Below are positions 33,432-47,600 of a stretch of 64,000 nucleotides of DNA, piece after piece. This DNA comes from Ischnura elegans (Eukaryota; Arthropoda; Insecta; Odonata; Coenagrionidae), in contig NC_060246.1 of NCBI RefSeq assembly GCF_921293095.1, positions 136,896,198-136,960,197 on the forward strand, read 5' to 3'. Position 1 is the first letter of the stretch; each line of letters starts with the position of its first letter. The translations under genes and the position numbers were made by a program. The notes beneath the pieces are model-generated. The model saw nothing but the letters and a program-made list of their open reading frames with translations, was not told the origin of the DNA and did not search any database.

Positions 33432-33883
33432 TAGGGATGGTCGGATCCAAATATCCGCGGATATTGCCCTTCATCGGATACATCGGATTCAAAGTCGCGG
33501 AAGACATCGGAAATTGGATCCGAAAATTTGAATAATAGCTTCAGTGAATGCAAAACGCAATAAGGGTGGAAAGAGTTCCGATTCTATCTTCGAATGCGCC
33601 GTCGCATGCGATTCTTGTCCTACTCATGAACCGTTTTGTTTGAAAGCTCTCGCAGAGGTTACGTAGGAGAATTTCAGCCGTGGAAAATAAAAATAGCAAA
33701 ATAACACTGGCACATGGTGTGAATCTTCCCAAGAGATTGAACAATCATCGGGGGAATCTCAGCGACAGGAATTTGAAAATGCATTTTGATCCAAAAATAT
33801 CCGATCCGAAATATCCGGCTCCGAAAATCAAGGATCCGATCCGAATTCGGATCCGATAAAAATCCTGTATCCGTCCATCCCTA
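33432..33883. mobile_element. hAT-type MITE with TAGGGATGG ends
   Basis: The left end is tagggatggtcggat and the reverse complement of the right end is tagggatggacggat. Flanks cttttaaa (33424-33431) and cttttaga (33884-33891) match 7 of 8. Ends are densely packed with ggatccga and atccgatcc motifs, so both sides fold on themselves; the interior is non-coding. Confidence 0.85.
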
Positions 33884-33999
33884 CTTTTAGATATTCATCG
33901 ATTATTTGTAAACATTGTATCTTAAGGCGGTGAAATAAAAACTTTCATTTAAGACCCAACTTAAAGAAGACCTAAGATTATTTGTCATTATAGGCTTTT

Positions 34000-36900
34000 A
34001 TATTTATATCTTTTCAAGCCATCATTACTTCTTTAAACTCACAAATGTCTATTTCGCTATTAAACACTAATAAAACTTGTCCACGTAATTTTCATTCTGT
34101 ATATTTCAGCATTTGATTTATTTCATTTTATTTTTTATTTCTTAAATTTTTGTTTGTATATTTACTATGCATACATTTCTTTAAATAATTTGCGCCTCCT
34201 TCCATCGCCGTGAAAGCGATAGGGCTATCTAAGTTATCGTTGGTTGTGGAGTAATGGTTTGCATATCTGAATAAGCCCGGATGTGAAGAGTAACTTCGAT
34301 AGTAGTGGCTGGATGCATAGTAAAGGTATTCATTGGTAAAACCTTTTGGAGGGTTTTAGATATATCGTTACTCCATGGTGCAAGAAAAATAATATCAGTA
34401 TTCACCTTTGTACGGTTTTTCGCGGCATAATCATATTTCTCAACATCCGTGGGATAGCAGCCAAGGTTATTTCACAAAAAAATTCTGTCATGAAAGAAGT
34501 CATAATTTCAAAGACTGACTTAATGAAGCTCGGATAAAATCTCTTTTTTCCACGTTATCATGAAGTTATTTTCTAGCTTGTTTGTCCTTCTGGGCAAATT
34601 CTTGCAACTCAAATTACACTCACATCACGATTAGCTATCGACTTGAAACTTCTCTGCACACGTCACAACTAAATGACAATGCATTCTCACACTACACCAA
34701 GGTCTTCAGAGGTAGTATTAGCAACAATTTTCTACAATTAGCATTTAAGGTGATCGCTCAGCAGCAGGATAAGTCTTAAAGATTTAATTCTTCGCAATTT
34801 CACGTGGTATTTGTTCTATGGCGCGACGAATATCGCGTTGGATAACGGATCAGATTTCAGGTGTAAATAATAGCACTGTCATCACCTCATCCTTATATAT
34901 TTTTAAAAGGATTTTTTCAAGTTTGCTTTGCGGTCTTAATTTATTATATGCTTTGCTAATTTGCACATTTTGTGTAGAAGTTTTCAGTGGCCTAATAAGC
35001 ATCACATTGTGAAATTAAATTGACGAAATAATACAACAAAAGATTTTAAAAATATCTAAAAACCAGATTTTTATTTAAACTAAAAATAATAATATGTTAC
35101 TGCAAATAAAAAATTATTTAATAACCCACGTATGTATTCAAATGAAAAAAGTAAAAAAGCTCCCTGCTCAGGCCCAAGTTCTCACGAATAAATTTTGCAT
35201 ATTAAAGACTACATGTTCAATAACAAAACTTAGTGCGCATCGATTTAAACCTTTTAATTCAAATTCTTTCTCTGTAAATAATTTTTATAACTAAAATCTC
35301 AACGACATGATGATGAATTTGTATCACAACAGAGTCAAATGTGAAGCGTAAACGCTCCACGTTTTAGGTTTTTTATATGTAATTTTATATCTGTTATATT
35401 TAAGCGTGGGATATTGGTCCAGGACAGTGAGGTTAATTTTCTTCCATTAGTTCGAATTAAAATATGTTTTTACAATAAATTTTATAATTTATTGTTATAT
35501 TTGCAAACTGTTCTCTCTATTGCGCGCACAAGGTTGAATGTCAGACGAGGAAGGAGGGGAAGTTAACATAAATGTGTCAGATACCATATGTCACCTAGGA
35601 ATCGCGATTACTCCTGACCTAGTCCCTAAGGAGACATGGTGTTACATTGGATACACCAATGTTTATCAAACGCATGGACGAAAGTTTTGAGCTTGCAAAA
35701 AATAAAAACACATGTTGCTCGACTTTTATTATGACTCATACTAAAGAGGAGTCCTCGCTCATACCTAGCACTCCGCAAGAATTTGCTTAAGTAAACAGAA
35801 ATATAATAGTCGTGGAATGCTCAAAACATCAAGGACGCGCTTCTTCAGCTATAGCGATGAGCTGACAGAATGTCAAAGAAATAATGACATGAGTTCCTTT
35901 AAGGGCGTGAGGGTGCCTACTCTCAGGTTTAAAGGATTAGGAATATTGCATCAGTCTTGTGATCAAGCTGAGGCAAAGGATATTTTCCAAATGCCGCGAT
36001 GCTATGCTGGTTCTAATAGAAGCTGCTAATAATGTAGGTGCCACACCCAGTTTTTGCGCAGAATAATTATTTCCGCCGTCGAACAGATATTAAACGAGAG
36101 CAAAAACGAAAGACAAGCAAATACACCGGTGCAACACGCATTCCACCTTTTTACGATTCTTCTGATCCTCTTAAAACAATGAGCCCCTTGCGACACAATT
36201 ATTGTTTTTATGGCTGTTGTCCTTGAACTTAAAGTCTCGTCCCTCCGCAATGGTTCGAAGGACAATAGAGTGGTGTAGATTTTAATACTTCCTATGTTTT
36301 GGGAGTTTCAGACATTGTATTCTCAGCCTTGATCTGGAGCATTGAACCTTGCTGTCATTGTACGCTATTTTTTATTGTTCTTTTGATAATGCTTGTATCA
36401 AATTGCGAATGGAATCACGAACCATCAGTCAGAATAACTTTAGGTCTGCGGATAAAAAATATTAGAGAATTTGATGGTCGCCTGTCATGAAGTATATAAC
36501 ATTTTGCCGCTTTTTGTGACTGGATATGTTACCTTGAATGAGAAATGCTGGATTTCCTCATATAAAATTAGACGTGATAGCGATTTCACAGAGCATGGTT
36601 CTAACATGGTTCATATTAACGTTTCGATGACGCCAAACTCCCGCTACCAGGGAAATATTTGAAAGTATATTAGAGAAAAACTTCAAATTTGGTATAGGAT
36701 TTCCCAGGGATGAAGAGAACTGAGGAAAAAAGAAACATCCGGGGAATATTGGGAGATCTAGTCTTAGGAAATTTTCAATATGCAATTAGTGAAATAAAAT
36801 ATTTTATTTCATTTTTCATGTCTTCATATTGAGTTCTCTGAAATAGCGCTTGGACAAAAATCTTGTTCTTAGTAAAAATAACCGTGAAAACTTATGAATG

Positions 36901-37430
36901 GCAATACTTTTTTAAATAAAAAAATTAATCAAAAGGTAAAGATAAAATTTCAATTCGCTACCTACAAGTCAATGATTTTTAATCCTCTCCGTAGTTGTTC
37001 AAGTTATAAGTTTTATTTAGTAATGGTTTATACTCAATTCTCATCACGAACATGGTGTTTAAATAATGCTGTCCGAGCGCAAAGTAACCGAGAAAAAATT
37101 GAACAATGATTACCAAGGAACTGAACTTATTTGCGCATTTTAAAATTACGGCAAAAGTAGCATCATAAAAAATAAAAAGCTTTTGAATCCTCTACTGGAA
37201 TAACCAGTCAAGCAAGCGTTTTTGACATAGGTACCATTATTTGGACTAAGTTACAGGTTTACAAGAACTTCGGTAGGCTAGAGTTGTCAGGCATAATGGA
37301 AAGTCATTCGCAAATAGCAGTCTCTGAAAAAAACTAATCGTCTACATAGTTTAATATTTGAAAGCGGAAAAAATTTTGGTATCCACACGCAAAAATATGC
37401 ATTTCGGAAACTTTGAAATACTCTACCCGA
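34000..37430. other. Unannotated AT-rich intergenic stretch
   Basis: About 3.4 kb with no recognised exon, RNA gene or paired element ends. Frames of 60-80 residues (for example 34346-34537 and 36894-37109) are AT-rich chance frames. Confidence 0.45.
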
Positions 37431-37439
37431 ATATTTCTA

Positions 37440-38501
37440 AGTCAGAGCGTAGCACGAGGCTGCTGAATTGACACGAATTTGAATGAGACACCACGTGTAA
37501 CTATCAACGCGCACGAGGACACCCCTCCGCGTCCAACAAATGAAGGAGGAAAACAATCGCATCGTTTCGCGCGCCTTCGTAATCTGCCATTGAGCGGAGC
37601 AAGCGAAGACGACGATAATGGTATGAAATTGCCTCCTACTCCTCCCACGTCTCACGGAGAGCAGTTCTAAAACTACTGTTTGAGGGCAAAGTTCGCCTCC
37701 TTACGATCTCCTATCCCCTCCCTCTACCCCCCCCCCTTATTTCACGTTTCCCCCATCTCACTCCCTTAGCCCCGCCCCCGTCTTCTCCTCGATGTACATA
37801 AGGGTAAAGATATCTCACCATAGCACTACCATTTCTACACGCGAGAACACACGCAGTCCTTTTTTTATCAACGCACGCGATCCGGGGGGTATGGAGTGAC
37901 GTCCATGCGACAGACCGGAGAGCTTAAAAAGAAACGAACTGCAGCACATCACACAACGGACGCCTTTTCAAGACTGACCCCACTCCAGTCCAGTCCACTG
38001 CTTCCCTCCTCTCGGCTCCCCGCCCAAACTCACTGGGAGGGGTTTTTGGTAGGAAAAAAAGAGCTCGTACATCAGACCATTTACTTCGTATAGACCACTA
38101 TATAATCTTCGAGAAGAACAAGCTTCCGGCTCCGTCGTAACACCGCAGTCGCGGATATCAAGTGAGGAAGTGGGTACACGCTTCTGGTGCACTGCACGTG
38201 GATTTTCAGCGAGTGCAGTTTGGATGCTCCCAAGTGCGCGCTCATATCTCTCTTGCGGGATAATATTTCGGCAGAGGGTGGGGGAGACTTTTTTGTGCGC
38301 CTTCGGAGCAGTGGGACGCAGCAAGGGAACGTTGAGAAGGAAGAAGTTCCCGAAATATCTTCCTTGGTCACCCCGCGGAGGAGGAGCCGAGGAAGTGTTT
38401 TGTAGGAGCTTCAGTGTGTGTTGTTGACACCATTCCAGCCGTCCCTCTCCCTTAACTCCCTTAATTTCGTCCGGAACCTCCTTCCAGAGACACAGGCAAA
38501 G
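37440..38501 (+). promoter_or_regulatory. CpG-rich promoter and 5-prime UTR region of gene B
   Basis: Base composition switches from AT-rich to GC- and CpG-rich about 1 kb before the gene B start codon and returns after exon 1. A possible initiator, cttcagtgtg, is at 38409-38418, 90 bp upstream of the ATG. No TATA box at a matching distance was seen. The long open frame on the opposite strand here (37968-38765) follows from this composition. The exact transcription start is inferred. Confidence 0.4.
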
Positions 38502-38669
38502 ATGGAGGTTTCTTTCCACTGGGCGATGGTCGCCTACTACGCTTACGCCGACATCACGGCCATCAAAGGAGCTCTCCAGGCGCACTCGTTTCGAAGCAGC
38601 GACCCCGAGGATATGAAGACCAACAGGATGATCTACGGGTCGTTCTCGTACATAACCATCTGGAACATG
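38502..38669 (+). CDS. Gene B coding exon 1
   Basis: Residues 1-56, from MEVSFHWAMV to ITIWNM; donor atg|gtaggt, phase 0. Includes the catalytic threonine T52. Confidence 0.88.
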
Positions 38670-41600
38670 GTAGGTTGAAGCAAAACGACCGATTTGCCCA
38701 TTCTGTACGGAGTCCGTGAATCTTTTCGGGTCTGTTGTTGAACGCGGACAGCAGACACGCCGCAAACAGACATTATTGCTTCGCGTAGCGTTTTCGTGTT
38801 TGGCATTATTGCCTCATTGTGGTCGAGAATGCTCGGATTGACTAGTTGGCTTGTTGGCATTAGTATTTTGGCGAGACACTTGTGTCTCGTGTTGGTAGGT
38901 GTGAGCTTCCTCTAGTTTATATTCACGAGTGCGATCCTTGCTGTACAGGCAAAACAGAGAACGTCGATGTCGTAGTTTTGCCCGTCACATGGAATGTTTT
39001 AACATAGAATACTGAAACCTTGTAGGTCGGTCGATTATGTCCCGTGAATTCATCGCAAAGGTCTAACAACTTACAAGAATGAGCGCATTGGACACCTTGA
39101 GTTGTAATCACTAAGAACTCACTAACTTTAGTAATTTCTTGATATTCTCGCGGACCTTGCGACTCAATGCTCGCAAACATTGAATTTTGAATGTCTTTGA
39201 TTTTTTGAAGTTACCAGGTTTTTAATTAATGTCGTTTCTGATATCCAAATTATCGGTATTCCTGTATTGAAATTTGAAAATCGTATTTTTAACATATGAG
39301 GGGCTTGTAAAGCATTTTGACATTGTTAGGTTTAAGTGCTAACATTTTTCATGCTTGGGATATCTGGGTTCTCTTCGATATAAATAAATAAAAATATCTT
39401 CATTCCATTTATAGAAATACATTTATGAATGAATAATCCAGTGAATTCGTGTGACCTTCTATTTACAAAATATTTGGCTCGTCTAAAAGCCGGAAGACAT
39501 GTATCAATATCAGAGCAAAAGGTCAGCGGGAGAGAGACCCGCCACCTATAAGACTTCCACTGAATGTAGTCTATGCGATTGGGATTTGACTTGGAATCCA
39601 ACGGACTAACAATAATAAAACACCCATACTGCTGTAAAATACACTTTCATAGGTATATTCTACACCAATTTGTTGACACGTGCGACTGGTTTCGACCGTC
39701 TCCGTTCATTTTCAAGTGAGTAATCACCGCTTAATTTGCGCTCAATTACAACGAAATCACTAGCTGACGATGAGTTTATTCTAGGTTATTGTTTAGGAAG
39801 GTAGAAGACATTAGTGGGTGCCAGTAAATTAAGCATGGAATTAGGGTAAAAACAGGGTGAGGAATATTTTATCAGTCTGCCTCGATTCAATTGAGTTAGC
39901 TCATTGGCTGCTGATTACGTAAGCACGCAGCTCTAAGTCTGACAAGCTATAAGTCAGTTGTGAGCTTAATACCGTGGTGGGAACTGTAAAATTCATCATT
40001 CCAAAATTCTGTAGCATTACAATTAATATTTGAGCTTAATGAAACGAGAGCTTGGAGCGAGTATCATTAATGCGGTTGGGTAGTCTCACCCATTTCGAGA
40101 TAAATTGTTTCACACAATTACCTATAATCGCTCATTTTCGTCCAGTCTTAATTATTTAATGTCACCAAAATCCAGAGTGAGACATGAAATTTTGAAAAGA
40201 CTGGATACCTAAGAAAAACTGTTTTCATAGAAAATGCTAAAAGCATCCCAAAAAATGTCCGCGTTGCAATAGCGCAATAACTAAGGAGTCACGACCCATC
40301 CAAAAAGTGGCAGATTCAATATCCATCAGAGTACGAAAGGTGGTTGCCAGAAAAATTGTCATTTGGAGAGGGAGTGAATTTTCGAACCAAATGTTCCCTT
40401 CGGCCTTGAGAGTACATGATCCAACGAGACGCGTGTGTCCACAGCAAAAAATTTAATTGCAGCTGAATATGGGGGTATTTTTTGTGGCGCCAGGGGTCCA
40501 CTCAGTTTCGGCGCGAATTAGTCACTAAAGAGTAAAAAATTGATCTCCAAGGAATAAAGCACGAAATTAAGACAGAATATTAGGTAAGTAGTTTCTTCAG
40601 AACTGAGCATATTCTGGGAGATACATGATTTTACTTTATACACACCTAGCAACGGCTGAGCGGAACGGTGTGAAATAGTTTTCAGTGTAGGCGGGACCAC
40701 CCACACACACTGAATTCATAGACATTTTCCAGCTGTGCGGCTTTTCGAAGTCAGCTATTTTTTAGTTTAAAAAGTTATGGCATATAAAATTTATACCCCA
40801 TTGAAAATCAGTTTCCAAAATTATTATATGAAGAGGAATTTATGATATGCTTAGTATTAATAATAATTAATTTTTATATTCAATATATAATAATATATAA
40901 TCTACTATTTTTAATTTGAGTATGCCGGGACTAGCCACAGAGATAACTGTACGGAGTCACCCGCGATGCGCTATTGATTTTTCGCACATATTAATTTTAA
41001 TCATATATAAGAGAATAGAGAAGCTGTGGTATCAGGGCCGGAACTAGGAGTTTTGACAGGGGGAACGATTAGTTTACCAACCCCCTACCCTGATCCCCCC
41101 TCGCTCTCTCCCTCCCCTACACACTACTACTAACATACGGTACATCGGTTATCTATTTTTTTGAGATTGGTTTGTTGCAATTACACACCGTATTTTTTCT
41201 ATTAAGAAGTTTTACTCTTTTATTTAATATTATTTTTTAATCATTTATAAATCAATAAAAATTATTTAACTTTTTAAATAAACTTTTAAAATTTGGCGCC
41301 TCTGAAATCTGCCGCCCCGGGAACGTGTCCCCTCTGCCCCGCCCAAATTATGGGCCTGAGTGGTATAGCCATCGGCTATTGACTCCTTGGTCTCCAAATC
41401 TTGAGCAGGTACCCCCAAACAAAAGACCTCCTCGAAGTGCTTTGTTGATTATGGAAACTCCCGACTCTGAATATTTGATTGAATCTCATACGCCTTTGGT
41501 TTATATTGGGTGACCCCTAACCTCATTTGACCACACTAGTCTAAGGAATGTAGCGCTGACTGCGTAATTTGAAAAATGATGGAAGATTCAACTGTGGATA

Positions 41601-44600
41601 TTGTGACTTGAAGGACCCTCATGCAATATGCTCTCCTATTAGCTCGCGTAATTTTATTGATGATTGACGTTTCGAAGTATAGGTCAAGTAATAATATGCA
41701 AAATTATTTTACCAACATTTCGATATACTCATATCTTTTTCAGGACTTTGATAGATGTTTACGGCAATAAATTGATAGATGAAGGCATGAAATGCTATTA
41801 AGTTTTTTACAATAATAAAAAAATATTTAAAAAATTGGAATAGATTTGTCTCTAAATAATTTATTTTTATATTTTTTTATCGATATTGTAAAAAGAAACA
41901 TTGTGATAATCTTACATGCTGCCATGTTTCAATTTAATTTAACCATTACCATACATACCCTGAAAAAGTAATAAGAAATGTATTGAAACGTTAGAAAACA
42001 ATTTTTCTTATCATTCTCATGCCTATACATATACTCCGAGAAGTAAGACATCATTAAATAATTGAGTTCAAGAAAAAGAATTCGTTATTTTATTGTTAGC
42101 TCGGAGTGTTAAGGTCAAGGTGCAGGGATCCTCCGCCATTTTCTTAGTATGAATAGAATCTAAATTTTAATTTTAAATACTTCCAGGGTATTTGTGCACA
42201 AAAAACAAATAGATGCACTGTTTAACGTTAACCATATAATTTCTGTTACTTGATCACATGATTTTGGGGTGTAGGTCAAGCGATAATTTTCGATCTTTAA
42301 TCATATTTATCGTCGATTGCGTCATTTGTATTCTTCCATTCATCTTGGTTACATCATGGAAATAATTATTAATACTATTTAAAACCAAAATTTCTGTGGT
42401 GGGTTCCCGCTCAGTAACCACTTTGCTATCAACATCTTTTTTGTTATTTCTTGGGCTGCAGATTGCCCATCTTTCCAGCCTTAGATAAACAGCTAAATAT
42501 TATTTAATCCTTTTTGTGATCATCGAGAAAATTTTCGGGCTCAGTCTTTAGTGTCTCACCTTAAGAGTTGATCACCGTTTTTTTTTATTTATATATCAGG
42601 TAAATTCATTTTCGTCATTTTATCAGTCAAATGTAGTCTATTTTTTCCACATCACAACATATATTCGTACACCCCAGTACACGGAAAAAAGTGGGCTTGA
42701 GAAAATCAAAGATCTGGAATAAATATTTATCGAGAGAATGAGCATCGTAGCTTTCGATTACGTCTTCGTATTAATTATCAGTTCTATTTATCTCTTATCA
42801 ATGCTGATTATTGACATGAGTGTTATCTAACGGACTCTTTCTCTTGTTGCCATGGCTGATGTGCTGAAGCTAAGAGATGACGTGAATTGAGTGCGGTTCC
42901 ATTCATAATATTCAATTTGACAGATAGCTCGAAGCCAAGAATTTAGGGGACTTGGAGTGTCGCTCATCAAAATTTCTTGAAACAGGATAATTTGTTTATT
43001 TCGAATCGGTAATGGTATTGAAATTCACACCGAGATAATTTCTTGTATTGGATTACGAAATGCGGACAGTATATATTCACATTTGGTCCAGGGAAAGACC
43101 ACTGTGTATACATGGTTTTGCATATTTCTGGAATTCGCATTAAAATTTAACTACGGGTACTATTGCACAATACATACACATATGTGAATAGACATTTTTT
43201 TGTGGGGACAATCATGAAGTCCTATTAATCTTCTTATAACATGGATCTTCCCTGCTTGCCAGCGTTCACCTCAATTATTGTTGACTAGTCAACGAGTTTC
43301 GCCTAAAATATTGGTATTTTAACCTTCGTGTTATGATAAAAAACCAGTAATTGTGGTCAAAAAAATGTACATGATGACATCCATCTAAACGAGAATTCCA
43401 TTTGTCCCTTTTCCCCCGCTTTGCGCTCATTGAAGTTCCTCAAAGTCATTCGGTCAATAAATTATTACGTAAGCACTCCCTGAGGAAGGTTGGCTTATGT
43501 TTGCTGTCAACTGGAAGGGGGGTGTCACATTATCCATTCTGTAAGATAAGAAGATACTGCACTTAAGTGAAGAAAGAAGTTGTGGTTGATCAGAACAAAC
43601 GGCTGGTTTCACATTCCAAGTAAATTAATTTCTTCATCATACAGAACGCCCAGGTAGTACATAGCGTTACGCATACTGATGTTAATTTAATCTTGACATT
43701 TAATTTACGAAGAAGAAATGGTAAAGTAGATAATAGTATTCTTTTTATTTAAACATTGTTAAAGAAAAAATTTAAAATAGTTAAAATATATATTTTGAAA
43801 TACTAAAGAAGAATCAAATCGAGATTAAAAATCGCAAACTCTTACGAAAGTGAATGGGTGGAAGGGAAAATATATTAGGGAAATCCTATTATTACTTAAG
43901 TTGGGGAGGGAGTGGTCAATCCTGGCCCAAAATACACTTTAAGAAACATTTGTACGCTCCCTAGCCCTAATTATTTTCTGTTATATTTATGAAAATCATG
44001 TTAGAAATAAGAAACGTTTTAGGTGGGAAGTTATATGGGACTTTAAGTACGAAAGTCCCGAAAAATATTTCTCAAAGTGGGTAATTTCTAACCACGAGGA
44101 AGTTTCGACCGTTGATAAAAATTATGGATAACCAGGCTCAAGTGATATCATAACTTACTTTACGGTCATTGCCCAGAGAAATAATTATCTCTGTTCGACA
44201 GAACCGACTCAGCAAACCAGTTTTTTTGTAGGGTTGCGTATCACCGCGCAAAAATTAATTGAGTGGGAATATTTCAATATCCTATTAAGATAATAATGTT
44301 CGTATTCTAAATATATATACTTTGAAGATTAGAATGGTCTGAATGAGAAGGGTTTGCTATTTCCTTCATTCTGTGGTTTTCAATTGTCGAAATAAACCAA
44401 ACTTACCAGACTTTGTTCTCATCAGCAGTTATGGCTATTTTTATTATAATCTCAACTACGTTTAAAAAATTGCGTCTTACGCGCTATAAAATTATATTCT
44501 CTGCTCCGTAATATGTGATTCCCAGTGCAAATTATTTCTTAAAGATATGCTTTCAAATGAATTTAGATATGTACTTATCGGGAACTAAATCTACCATTCT

Positions 44601-47600
44601 TTTCTTGGTCCTAATCTTAGATAGTTATAAATATCAGAGATAAGTATATGGAGTAAATTCTCGATTTGCAAAAAAATAAATTCTTCGCGTAACCGATCTT
44701 CGATCATAGCCTTGAATTCTTATCTCAGCACCCTCTTTAACTTTGTGCCTCCTTTCCTCAGAAATATTTTCTATACTGCCCTCATTTCTCCTTCTCTCTA
44801 AGCTCCCAATCGTGAATAACTCAAAAAAAAAATTAATTTATGAAAAATAATTCGTACAACATTGAAGGTATAACTAGTGTCTCACCTTAAGAATGGATCA
44901 TCGTTTTGTTTCTTATTCATATATCAGGTAAATTCTTTTTCGTCATTTTATCAGTCAAATGTAGTCTATTTTTTCCACAGCACAAGATGTATTCGTACAC
45001 CGCAGTAAACGGGAAAAAGTGGGCTTGAGAAAATTAAAGACCTGGAATAAATATTTATCGAGAGAATGAGCATCGTAGCATTCGATTACGTCTTTGTATT
45101 AATCATCGGTACTATTTATCTCTTATCAGTGCTGATTATTGACATGAGTGTTATCTAACGGACTCTTTCTATTGTTGCAATGGTTGCTGTACTGAAGTTA
45201 AGAGATTACGTGAATTGAGTGCGGTTCCATTTGTAATCTTTAATCTTACAGATAACTCAGATATTTGATAGATAGAATAGTAGAGTTTGGGTTACCCACC
45301 GGGTGTGGTTTTGGGTAATTGGTTCCAACGTTTCAATGGCTGAGTCTGCCATCGACTTCAGGGGTGACTTCCAGAGCCTAATTCTTTACGGTATTTTATT
45401 TATTTATTTCATTGGTTTCCCTGATTGTTGTTTACGTATCGCCGTAGAGTTATATTTCACAGAAAGGTCTTTTTCTGTCATTCAGTATATGCTCTATTAA
45501 TAATAAATATAATATGCACCTACAGTGATATGAAGTGCTGGTGTTGCGCCGTTACGGGCCAGTACGGCGTACCCCTATAATCAAAACTTGTTGTAAGCGT
45601 AGCGGTTAAACTACCTTTTTCAATCTGTAAAAAATAACCCTACCGTAAATTGCCCAATGGATTTCAGAAATAAAAATCGGAAATGGTAATTTTACTTGTT
45701 CAGTCGAGTTATCTCGTGGCACAACTTGGAACTGATATTTGTGTTAGAACTGTGTGTAACTTGTAGAACTGTGTAACTTGGAACTGGTATGGAGTTAGAG
45801 TTTGACATTTCAATCGCGGCCGGATATATAATTCATGTTCAGCTGTTGGCAATTTTTTATGAGTACCGCCTAATTTTTTTTCCAACTACAGCACTAGCAA
45901 CATGTGTGGTATCATTTAAACGTGAATCACCAGCTTCTGACTATTTACCTATTAAGTTGATTGACTTCAAAGTTTCGATTTTTCTATGTCAAATACTCAC
46001 TCATGGTATATCGACTCCAAACATTTTTTTATTCTAAACTTAAAAAAAAAGGTTTAAAAACCCCATAAATCCAAAATTAAACCAAAGAAGCGTAAAATAA
46101 GCAGGTAAAAATATTACAAATAAAATCTGAACGAAAGTGCGAAATTTTCGCACGGGTTACTTAGTACAGCGATTAATTATGATACTCCACGTGCTGCCTA
46201 TTTGGAAGCCTTTGTCTCTATTTATGTTATTCTCTTCTAGGTTAATTTCAATCGCCTCTTTTACAATCCCATCCTGTGTAAACCACACCCAGCGAGAAAA
46301 CTGAGAATTGTCCCTTCAAACTATACGCCCGGAAATATTAAAATTCTACTTCGTACAATAATGTTCGCCCTTAATTTGATCCTCTATCGATTATAGCGTG
46401 AAATAAGTGGCAAACTTCATCCTTGGTGTATTTTCCTCTATCGATTTCCGAACATATTTGGTGAAAAAAATATTTCCACGCCTGAGGAGTATCAACTTAA
46501 CTTTTATCAATTCTAGTTTTATGAAAAAAATAATGTTTAATATGCATTTCATCCTCATAATTTTTATTTGTGTATCTCTTAAATAATTTTGAATTTAGAG
46601 AATAAAATTGAGTGAGAACTATCTCTTAAAACTTTCTTGATGTTTGCAGTGTATACAGCAGCTGTACTTCGTCATGTGCTGTCGTGAACATCTTTTGTCG
46701 AAGGAGCAAAAACCAACGGAGAAAATGAGAAAAGCTCGTCAAGTCCTGCTGAGCTCCATCCTGTTCCCCACGACATTCGTAAGTTGTTGAATTGTTGAGT
46801 TGTTGAAAGACCTTAGCCGTTGAATCCATAGCAAATATGCCACTCTCCTGGTCAGAAACGTGGAAATATACTCTTGTCGTTGCAATACCATTCCACACGT
46901 GTCTTGCAATGAAAGCTATGTTTAAATCAACCCCTCGATTATGTGTACGGTTTCTGACTTCGCTTTGTGGAACCTTGATATAAGGAAATAAAATGCACTT
47001 CGTGAGTACTACGACCCATAAAAGTTTCCCAAAAAAAGAGGTGGCCATGCTTTTGGACAAAATTTGAGTTTCGTCATCCTCATTGTTGTACGTTATTCTA
47101 CAGCTACGCCGTGGCTACGCACATGAAGCAGTGAGTCATGGCAACAATCTTGGATAACTTTCAATCAGAAAAACGAATCACGGAGAAGATTTCGTTTCAA
47201 ATTACCCGTACTTGATCGCCTTTTAGGAAGAAATTTCAGCAATGGAAATTTAATTTTTCTTCTGCTTTTCCTTAATTTCAAGAGAAAATTATCTCCTAAA
47301 GGGAAAATAATCTCCTAAAGAGAAAATAATATCCTAAAAATATCTCAGAATCATTTTGATCTTCTTGCAAATCATTTCGATCATCAAATCCTTGGCTATG
47401 AATAGCAAACAACATCATATAAATTCATGTTTCGTTAAAAGCCAGTGTGGTGCATTTCAATTTGTTTGGAAACTTTTTTTGAGTCACAGCACGCTCCACA
47501 CTGAATACTTATAGACATCGTTCATGGTTTCATAACCACTTTATCACAATCAAGGTATATAACAGTATCGAAAGCATAGTCGGTGGTAAATATTCAGAGA

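Noticed and set aside
37968-38765. 265-residue minus-strand open frame as a gene
   Set aside because: It runs antisense over the well-supported first exon of gene B and the CpG-rich promoter, has no recognisable domain and an arginine/proline-biased composition.
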